Of a stretch of 23,291 nucleotides of DNA, positions 21,901 to 23,291 are shown one piece after another. Made by a program: the position numbers and the translations under genes. The first letter of the stretch is position 1. Each line of letters begins with the position of its first letter. Source of the DNA: Sphacelaria rigidula (Eukaryota > Phaeophyceae > Sphacelariales); contig CAXNAA020000268.1 of assembly GCA_964200075.2 (NCBI GenBank), positions 1 to 23,291 on the forward strand, written 5' to 3'. The notes under the pieces are model-generated. The model was not told the origin of the DNA and searched no databases. It saw only the letters and a list, made by a program, of their open reading frames with translations.

Positions 21901-22942
21901 GCGTGTATCTGTACGGTATTGCGAATTCTTCATTGATCCCTTCCCCAGGTGTCTTCTGCAGCCGCGGCGCTGTGCGTATGGGTGCATGCGATCTACTTGT
22001 ACTCCAATGTGGCGAAGGATGTGGCGCCTAAGAGAGCTCGCCTGAAGGAAGCACAGGTGAAAATGCTAGATCAGCTCATTATTTATCCATTCCACGAAAG
22101 ATTGCCCGCTGTTGACGATTAATTAGAGAAGCTTTTGAATATGTGCGGTTTGGGCACTGACGCATTCTTCGTCTTCTCCATACGTCTAGATTATCCTCTT
22201 GCTTGGCTTGACGCGTGTAGTGTATTTTGGATTCGTATCGTTGCTGTAATAGGTTGAACTCGAGGACACACAGCTTCGGACAAACAAAGGCTGCCTCAGT
22301 CGCGTCCAGCTAGCTGCTTGGAAGTATCTGCCAACCGCCGATCCTCTTAGAGTCCTACATTTATTCAAAGTATTTGCGTTCGATGACGCAATATACACTC
22401 CACTTATCATCAAGGATCTTCTCTCCATGCGTCGCTTCTTCACCGCACACAGGAAACGCTTGCCCAGAAGCAAGCGGGACTCAAGGCAGCGCAAGAGCAG
22501 CTGGCTGAGGTCATCGCCAAGGTGTGGTGGTGCAAAACGATCCCCTTGTCTGTGCTGTCCTTTTCGGGCAAGTCACTTTCCTGGAGTGGGGTGTATGCCA
22601 TCGAAAGATGAAATGTTGCTGCCAATCAATATGTCGCTACCCCCACGCGAGAGGTCGGTGGAGAAGATCCAAATATCTGTATATTCTCAGACTCCTGTCA
22701 TGCTTGACAACGTGGATTCCATGAGGCATTGCATGAAGTGTCAGTTGGACGGCTAGTGTTTCTTGATCGAAGCGACGGGCATAGATGAGATATCGAAGCC
22801 GAGAATCTCCTGAATAAACTGACGACTTCCTGGTATCTCTTCGGTGATGCAACGACACGTGAAGGTGGAATTACTGAAGAACCGTTACGACGAATCTGTG
22901 GGCCAGAAGAATGCTCTCATGGAGGAGTCTCAGATGCTTCAG
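840..22942 (+). CDS. DNAH2: Axonemal dynein heavy chain, DNAH2-like (inner-arm I1/f beta), partial, 27 spliced exons
   Basis: The product is the motor subunit of an axonemal inner-arm dynein: ATP hydrolysis in a ring of AAA modules drives sliding of outer-doublet microtubules in cilia and flagella. The 27 exons listed below join to 1,100 codons without a stop, and every junction keeps frame. Seen in order: AAA2 sensor region (SPATVSRAGMIFLD), linker (VYDYYVDP), AAA3 P-loop GSSGAGKT (residues 233-240), Walker B FLDDFNMP (about 297-304), AAA4 P-loop GVGGSGRQ (590-597), the LCMSPIG and NCTTIDWF signatures, YVTPTNFLEL before the stalk, coiled coil 1, microtubule-binding tip and the start of coiled coil 2. 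DNAH2 is chosen over other heavy chains from PPLELLRFWMDY, VISSRTQSRFN, DSQVIRIF and VSMQLVLF; this rests on remembered family sequences, not a search. Full heavy chains have about 4,000-4,600 residues, so roughly a quarter is here. Both ends lie outside the window. Confidence 0.93.
1607..1719 (+). CDS. DNAH2: Dynein exon 2: AAA2 SPATVSRxGMI motif
   Basis: Encodes VEDLAVASPATVSRAGMIFL and then a tail ending near WLQKR (residues 22-59). The SPATVSR motif is the AAA2 sensor region; most dyneins have SRCGM where this one has SRAGM. The acceptor is TATCAG|GTT. The 3' end is set at 1719, before GCGAGT, because exon 3 can only be entered one base before TTC and so needs a phase-2 partner. Weaker phase-2 GT choices exist at 1729 and 1732; a GT at 1724 would break frame. 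The next intron (708 nt) shows nothing else recognisable. Confidence 0.85.
2428..2604 (+). CDS. DNAH2: Dynein exon 3: AAA2 C-terminal helices
   Basis: Residues 59-118, including FAKYVEGVLAFKETN and FNAVQSLCTLYDAF, which match the helical end of AAA2 (family pattern: V-x-SLC-x-L). The acceptor is CACAG|G and the donor AG|GTGAGA, leaving phase 2. In-frame stops upstream (TGA at 2405) exclude an earlier acceptor. Confidence 0.9.
2605..4387 (+). other. Longest intron (1,783 nt)
   Basis: Bounded by GTGAGA at 2605 and GCAG at 4384-4387. It contains a tRNA-like sequence near 2906-2989, a T-rich stretch at about 2990-3080, and a second exact copy of a 14-base block (CCGTTGTCACATCA at 2947-2960 and 3337-3350). 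A minus-strand open frame of 121 codons (3657-4022) has no recognisable domain and is probably chance. Confidence 0.8.
2906..2989 (+). repeat. tRNA-Ser-like pseudogene or tRNA-derived SINE head
   Basis: Shows an A box (TGTCCGAGTGG, 2915-2925) and a B box with T-arm (GGTTCAAACCC from 2967, flanked by a G run and CCCCG). GATGGATTTGGAACCC resembles the anticodon arm of class II serine tRNAs. The 3' end (about GTCGTCGACG) cannot pair with the bases before the A box, and the T-arm carries extra Gs, so it is not an intact tRNA. A T-rich tract follows directly. A decayed tRNA gene and a SINE head cannot be told apart from one copy. Confidence 0.45.
4388..4523 (+). CDS. DNAH2: Dynein exon 4: AAA2-AAA3 junction
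   Basis: Residues 118-163, with WFVFSMVWSV and DEAGRAKLDAFLRDVE, the hallmark F-x-WS block at the end of AAA2. The acceptor is GTGCAG|T, completing AG+T from exon 3 as serine; the donor is GAG|GTACCG, phase 0. The long open frame around it (4271-4900) reads through intron and is not a larger gene. The following intron (742 nt) shows nothing recognisable. Confidence 0.9.
5266..5412 (+). CDS. DNAH2: Dynein exon 5: linker into AAA3
   Basis: Residues 164-212: PQFPPSATVYDYYVDPKKL, WEPWEPK and FHKMIVPTVDT. The FP-x(4)-VYDYYVD and VPTVDT motifs are standard in axonemal heavy chains just before AAA3. The acceptor is GACAG|CCT and the donor ACG|GTATGT; phase 0 on both sides. The next intron (549 nt) shows nothing recognisable. 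Confidence 0.93.
5962..6138 (+). CDS. DNAH2: Dynein exon 6: AAA3 P-loop
   Basis: Residues 213-271. VRNSFVLGTL leads to LVVGSSGAGKTVLV: an intact Walker A (G-x4-GKT) at 233-240, so nucleotide binding by AAA3 is expected. Then MNFSATTDSGTTQ, the usual N-hydrophobic-S-A/S-T strand. The acceptor is GACAG|GTT and the donor CAG|GTAGGC, phase 0. Confidence 0.95.
6393..6420 (+). other. Guanine-run tract, possible G-quadruplex
   Basis: Five G runs (4, 3, 5, 4 and 6 Gs) separated by one to three bases lie in the intron between exons 6 and 7, on the same strand as the gene, so the primary transcript would carry them. This meets the usual four-run pattern. A further run of eight Gs starts at 6487. Formation is predicted from composition only. 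Confidence 0.6.
6487..6562. repeat. Simple repeat: G run, (TA)n, (CA)n
   Basis: After eight Gs comes an alternating TA run, then alternating AC, then two imperfect units of TATACGTGGGTGTAGA type (ATATACGTGGGTGTAG and ATATACGTGAGTGTAG). This is ordinary intronic microsatellite sequence, probably length-variable. Confidence 0.85.
6880..7052 (+). CDS. DNAH2: Dynein exon 7: AAA3 Walker B
   Basis: Residues 272-329. EKRSKDKFGPLGGKQ is followed by LVIFLDDFNMP (Walker B aspartates at about 299-300), then PPLELLRFWMDYGGW. PPLEL-x-R-x-W-x-DY favours DNAH2 over the DNAH5/8/9 groups. The acceptor is CACAG|GGC; the donor TG|GTGAGA splits the tryptophan codon (phase 2). Confidence 0.94.
7522..7665. other. 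Cluster of short hairpins in an intron
   Basis: Perfect inverted repeats GTGTGTC/GACACAC (7522-7538, 3-nt loop) and TGCCGGT/ACCGGCA (7599-7616, 4-nt loop) are followed by a weaker CAACACG/CGTGTGTTG pair near 7635-7660. They lie in the 699-nt intron after exon 7. No RNA family is recognised; short palindromes this size can be chance. Confidence 0.4.
7752..7902 (+). CDS. DNAH2: Dynein exon 8: AAA3 PPGG motif
   Basis: Residues 329-379. G completes tryptophan from exon 7, then YDRSKCSWRYILD, CAMAPPGGARAVISSR and SRFNVLNLTTPNDSQ. The family motif here is usually GPPGGGR; this copy reads APPGGAR (350-356), with two glycines replaced by alanine. VIS-x-R-x(3)-RFN is DNAH2-like. The acceptor is AAAG|G and the donor CAG|GTAGGG, phase 0. 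Confidence 0.94.
8094..8338. repeat. Intronic repeat family 2, copy A
   Basis: About 240 bp that align with 17173-17420 in the same orientation: TGTCGC-x-CTTTGA, CTTCCTCG, TCTCAAGGGAT, ACGCCTT, GATTGGGT, CAGCACTCCCGC, CACGTGCT and CGCTTTCGA recur in order. It lies in the intron after exon 8. No long reading frame or clear terminal repeats were seen; a short non-autonomous element or SINE is likely. The ends are approximate. Confidence 0.75.
8669..8767 (+). CDS. DNAH2: Dynein exon 9: AAA3 helical part
   Basis: Residues 380-412: VIRIFDSILSPKLAEFDGEI, then KPLAAHIAQATLR. It continues DSQ from exon 8 into the family's S/T-Q-I/V-x-R-IF segment. The acceptor is ATGCAG|GTC and the donor AGG|GTAAGC, a near-consensus site; phase 0. 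The next intron (630 nt) has a short CAG/CGG run near 9013 and nothing else. Confidence 0.92.
9398..9499 (+). CDS. DNAH2: Dynein exon 10: AAA3 end, FLPTPxKSHYLFN motif
   Basis: Residues 413-446, with FLPTPIKSHYLFNMRD and KVIEGVMQ, a very conserved block at the end of AAA3 (LPTP-x-K-x-HY-x-FN-x-RD). The acceptor is ATACAG|GTG and the donor CAG|GTAATC, phase 0. The following intron (709 nt) shows nothing recognisable. Confidence 0.95.
10209..10331 (+). CDS. DNAH2: Dynein exon 11: start of AAA4
   Basis: Residues 447-487, including SAIRLWAHECQRVFSDRFVQ, the conserved LW-x-HE-x-x-RVF-x-DR block before AAA4. The acceptor is TTGCTAG|GCC after a pyrimidine-rich run and the donor GAG|GTAACA, phase 0. 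The first few residues (ATPSTVD) depend on this acceptor; it is the in-frame choice. Confidence 0.92.
10490..10760. repeat. Palindrome-rich, imperfectly duplicated low-complexity block
   Basis: The block is dominated by ATCC/GGAT and CATGAT words. It contains perfect inverted pairs GTGGATGT/ACATCCAC (10600-10624) and GGATGTCC/GGACATCC (10703-10729), and a loose direct repeat starting CTGAGGTACC at 10506 and again at 10644. It ends beside three CCNTAA units (10728-10745). It lies in the 880-nt intron after exon 11. Confidence 0.6.
11212..11283 (+). CDS. DNAH2: Dynein exon 12: AAA4 N-terminal variable part
   Basis: Residues 488-511: VLNMQLKSTFGTAWSELF, then STCEDE. This part of AAA4 is poorly conserved, so the call rests on open frame, phase 0 at both ends, acceptor ATAG|GTA, donor GAG|GTAATG, and the position between two firm exons. 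Confidence 0.75.
11385..11440 (+). CDS. DNAH2: Dynein exon 13: short AAA4 exon with FGD motif
   Basis: A 56-nt exon (residues 512-530): AEMEHISFGDESYQTCLL. Most axonemal chains have a FGDF motif here, followed by Y-E-x; this one reads FGDE. The acceptor is ATGAG|GCG and the donor AC|GTGCGT (phase 2); AC plus the C opening exon 14 gives threonine and keeps frame. The preceding intron is only 101 nt. It is the least certain exon, although phase fits on both sides. Confidence 0.68.
12096..12204 (+). CDS. DNAH2: Dynein exon 14: AAA4 before P-loop
   Basis: Residues 530-566: YEEQLSLAKLRQTLEERLED, then YNMEPKLVSMQLVLFK. YN-x(6)-M-x-LVLF is a standard dynein block just before AAA4. The acceptor is CACAG|C and the donor AAG|GTATCC, phase 0. 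Introns before (655 nt) and after (675 nt) show nothing recognisable. Confidence 0.94.
12880..13047 (+). CDS. DNAH2: Dynein exon 15: AAA4 P-loop
   Basis: Residues 567-622. DAVRHVVRIHRVL leads to LMLVGVGGSGRQSLTRLAAY, the diagnostic AAA4 Walker A variant with GRQS in place of GKT/S (590-597), then FMIEITKNYRQ. The acceptor is GCAAG|GAT after a pyrimidine-rich run and the donor CAG|GTGCGC, phase 0. Confidence 0.97.
13456..13530 (+). repeat. tRNA-like sequence 1, possible SINE head
   Basis: Has an A-box-like TAGCCCGGTGG and a B-box-like GGCTCGATTC at tRNA-like spacing. It matches 13801-13868 over CGCT-x-ACT-x-AGTAGC, GTGG-x-TGTTGTG and CTAA. It lies in the 979-nt intron after exon 15. No full cloverleaf was found. 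Confidence 0.5.
13563..13660. repeat. Short tandem duplication, two 43-bp units
   Basis: Units 13563-13605 and 13618-13660 match at 36 of 43 positions by eye, both beginning TAGAAGAG and ending CTAG, with a 12-bp spacer. It is a local duplication inside the same intron as the tRNA-like sequences. Confidence 0.8.
13801..13868 (+). repeat. tRNA-like sequence 2, possible SINE head
   Basis: Carries a textbook A box, TAGCTCAGTGG (13812-13822), and the same downstream words as 13456-13530, but the B-box region is eroded. Two diverged copies of one tRNA-like unit about 345 bp apart suggest an old mobile family rather than working tRNA genes. Confidence 0.5.
14027..14113 (+). CDS. DNAH2: Dynein exon 16: AAA4 Walker B region
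   Basis: Residues 623-651: VEFREDLKSLFEKAAVGGKP, then VTFLFNDNQ. The FLF-x-D-x-Q strand is the AAA4 Walker B; the usual threonine after the aspartate is asparagine here. The acceptor is TTTAG|GTG and the donor CAG|GTTCGG, phase 0. The next intron (750 nt) shows nothing recognisable. Confidence 0.94.
14864..15036 (+). CDS. DNAH2: Dynein exon 17: AAA4 FLEDxNNLLxSGEVPNLY motif
   Basis: Residues 652-709, with ECFLEDVNNLLQSGEVPNLY, one of the most conserved dynein signatures, and a C-terminal LWAFFVDR. The acceptor is ACGCAG|ATC and the donor AG|GTGAAG, phase 2. The next intron is 519 nt with nothing recognisable. Confidence 0.97.
15556..15727 (+). CDS. DNAH2: Dynein exon 18: AAA4 LCMSPIG / NCTTIDWF block
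   Basis: Residues 709-766: RENLHVVLCMSPIGESFRNR, MYPGLVNCTTIDWFQQWP, then DALVEVATKF. The acceptor is GAAAG|G, completing an arginine codon from exon 17; the donor CAG|GTTGGC is phase 0. A long minus-strand open frame across this exon is its antisense shadow. Confidence 0.97.
15951..15979. repeat. Simple repeat (TG)n/(TA)n
   Basis: An alternating GT then TA run lies in the 849-nt intron after exon 18, similar in kind to the simple repeat near 6500. Nothing else recognisable was seen in this intron. Confidence 0.75.
16577..16720 (+). CDS. DNAH2: Dynein exon 19: AAA4 end, entry to stalk
   Basis: Residues 767-814: YRVKVAAVFSSMHTSVV, ELKRYNYVTPTNFLELVK. The NYVTPT-x-FLEL motif marks the end of AAA4 and the base of the stalk in all dynein heavy chains. 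The acceptor is CTTCAG|ATG and the donor AAA|GTGAGC, phase 0. The ATG at the exon start is internal, not an initiator. Confidence 0.96.
17173..17420. repeat. Intronic repeat family 2, copy B
   Basis: Partner of the element at 8094-8338, same orientation, in the 1,039-nt intron after exon 19. Longest shared words include CTCAAGGGAT, CAGCACTCCCGC and CACGTGCT. Small indels scattered along the alignment indicate an old insertion. The ends are approximate. Confidence 0.75.
17760..17858 (+). CDS. DNAH2: Dynein exon 20: stalk coiled coil 1, start
   Basis: Residues 815-847: GYRLILAERRGTLSEQ, then NKLRNGLTKLEEAREQ. GY-x-x-LL-x-x-KR and GL-x-K-x-x-E-x-x-x-x-V are the typical opening of coiled coil 1. 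The acceptor is CAAAG|GGA and the donor CAG|GTTAGA, phase 0. The next intron (551 nt) shows nothing recognisable. Confidence 0.93.
18410..18535 (+). CDS. DNAH2: Dynein exon 21: stalk coiled coil 1, middle
   Basis: Residues 848-889: VETMSIELEEKKVTVAQAQK, then DCEELLVEI and RRVADEQKKQ. It is heptad-like and rich in K, E and Q. The LV-x-I-x(4)-R-x-ADEQ segment is characteristic of DNAH2 and related chains. The acceptor is CTGCTAG|GTG and the donor CAG|GTATAT, phase 0. Confidence 0.94.
18803..18880 (+). pseudogene. Possible decayed copy of the coiled-coil exon, upstream side
   Basis: Inside the 1,065-nt intron before exon 22. GCGCAGG, TGCCTGAGCTAG and a TCGACGA-containing stretch recur in the same order as GCGCAGG, TGCCTGCGCTAG and CTCGACAAA in exon 22. 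One reading frame gives ALPEL, and after a shift VEIDEFLTKEQ, reminiscent of exon 22's AMPALEK and EVDKLDKTSITE. Gaps are needed, so this is a weak call. Confidence 0.3.
19601..19750 (+). CDS. DNAH2: Dynein exon 22: distal coiled coil 1
   Basis: Residues 890-939: VEQESERIGKDAVECQVIA, then ALEKAMAEVDKLDKTSITE. The AD-x-AQ-x-DL-x-x-A-x-PAL-x-x-A motif is the family's top of coiled coil 1, just before the microtubule-binding tip. The acceptor is TGGCAG|GTC and the donor GAG|GTGAAT, phase 0. A diverged copy of its last 63 nt lies about 350 nt downstream. Confidence 0.96.
20041..20102 (+). pseudogene. Decayed duplicate of the 3' end of exon 22
   Basis: Aligns with 19691-19753: the first 50 columns match at about 35 positions with no gap, including twelve identical bases AAGCTCGACAAA (19724-19735 and 20074-20085). 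The rest fits with one deleted base, up to a shared TGAG or AGAG|GTG donor-like end. Read in the exon's frame it gives IEKVIVVVAKLDKS against LEKAMAEVDKLDKT. The single-base deletion just before the donor would break frame, so it looks like a dead duplicate exon. The rest of this 1,120-nt intron has an AT-rich stretch (about 20530-20610) and nothing else recognised. Confidence 0.65.
20871..20999 (+). CDS. DNAH2: Dynein exon 23: microtubule-binding tip, first part
   Basis: Residues 940-982: VKAYSKPPPLVETVLAAVMT, then SPDWATAKKAMGEGNFLGQ. The KPP-x-x-V and W-x-x-AK motifs open the microtubule-binding domain of dyneins. The acceptor is ACGCAG|GTT and the donor CAG|GTACGC, phase 0. Confidence 0.95.
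21451..21549 (+). CDS. DNAH2: Dynein exon 24: microtubule-binding tip, middle
   Basis: Residues 983-1015: IKTFNKDNVSNSLMTKVKK, then YVNNPDFSSDNVSK. It matches the F-x-KDN(I/V) and Y-x(3)-PDF-x-x-(D/E)-x-(V/I) pattern. The acceptor is ATACAG|ATC and the donor AAG|GTAAGC, phase 0. The adjoining introns (451 and 399 nt) show nothing recognisable. Confidence 0.95.
21949..22056 (+). CDS. DNAH2: Dynein exon 25: tip end and start of coiled coil 2
   Basis: Residues 1016-1051: VSSAAAALCVWVHAIYLYSN, then VAKDVAPKRARLKEAQ. S-x-A-x(3)-LC-x-WV-x-A-x-x-Y and V-x-PK+ are the family's exit from the tip into coiled coil 2. The acceptor is TTCCCCAG|GTG, a good pyrimidine-rich site; the donor is CAG|GTGAAA, phase 0. 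Confidence 0.96.
22453..22521 (+). CDS. DNAH2: Dynein exon 26: stalk coiled coil 2
   Basis: Residues 1052-1074: ETLAQKQAGLKAAQEQLAEV, then IAK, a clean heptad-like A/L/Q/E/K helix. The acceptor is CACACAG|GAA and the donor AAG|GTGTGG, phase 0. Confidence 0.92.
22865..22942 (+). CDS. DNAH2: Dynein exon 27: stalk coiled coil 2, last exon in window
   Basis: Residues 1075-1100: VELLKNRYDESVGQKNALME, then ESQMLQ. L-x-x-L-x-x-x-YD-x(4)-K is the usual coiled coil 2 pattern leading to AAA5. The acceptor is GTGAAG|GTG and the donor CAG|GTGATG, phase 0. Confidence 0.92.
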
Positions 22943-23291
22943 GTGATGTTTCAAGCCCCTTCGCATACCGGTATCCTACGGATACGGAGCACGTCTGACC
23001 GAGTATTCTACTAGAACGGACCGCAGCGTACAACATCGCATGCTTTCCGCGAGAGCGATATCACGCTCTTCGTTTTCGAGACGATGTGCTCAAGGCTTTC
23101 TCGAATCACCCCCACCAGGGGCCCATCTTGTTGCTTGCATATAATCGTAACACGTTATATGTCTCGGATGCGGTGCCTGAGTACGGTAGATTATACCTAG
23201 TAAAAAGACGACGTTCTTCCGCGACGAATGCATGTGTTACTGGGATTATCGAGTGGCGTGCAACTACTACAGTACCCATCAGCAGATCGCG
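22943..23291 (+). other. 5' part of an intron leaving the window
   Basis: Starts with GTGATG after exon 27. The family predicts a segment like L-x-x-A-x-x-L-x-x-GL next, leading into AAA5; I do not see it before the window ends. No repeat or other feature was recognised. Confidence 0.7.

Noticed and set aside
1-23291. CRISPR array, insertion sequence, operon or bacterial regulatory sites
   Set aside because: The spliced eukaryotic gene structure covers the window; no regularly spaced repeats, transposase or bacterial gene was seen.

Overview
The window is eukaryotic nuclear DNA. It carries one protein-coding gene on the + strand: an internal part of an axonemal dynein heavy chain. I find 27 exons between 840 and 22942. 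Joined, they give 3,300 nt, exactly 1,100 codons with no stop. The residues best match DNAH2, the beta heavy chain of inner-arm I1/f dynein in cilia and flagella. The gene runs off both ends: the tail, AAA1 and the start of AAA2 lie upstream, and the rest of AAA5, AAA6 and the C-terminus lie downstream.

Layout by domain (residues numbered within the 1,100-residue fragment): 840-4523 is the end of AAA2 and the linker to AAA3; 5266-9499 is AAA3 (P-loop GSSGAGKT, Walker B FLDDFNMP); 10209-16720 is AAA4 (P-loop GVGGSGRQ); 17760-19750 is stalk coiled coil 1; 20871-22056 is the microtubule-binding tip; 22453-22942 is stalk coiled coil 2. Only about 15% of the gene span is coding. Exons average about 122 nt and the 26 internal introns about 723 nt (101 to 1,783). 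Twenty-one introns are phase 0, five are phase 2 and none is phase 1. One intron is best explained by a GC-AG splice pair.

The introns are not empty. They hold two repeat families (6-194 and 331-519; 8094-8338 and 17173-17420) that may share a 3' block, tRNA-like sequences (about 2906-2989, 13456-13530, 13801-13868), a short tandem duplication, simple repeats, a G-quadruplex-prone run and a palindrome-rich block. A decayed copy of the coiled-coil exon at 19601-19750 lies in the next intron at 20041-20102.

Organism: a flagellated eukaryote with many introns of about 700 nt and roughly balanced base composition. A brown alga or related stramenopile fits, but this is inference from gene architecture only. 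I found no bacterial, plasmid, phage or CRISPR feature, and no second gene on either strand.
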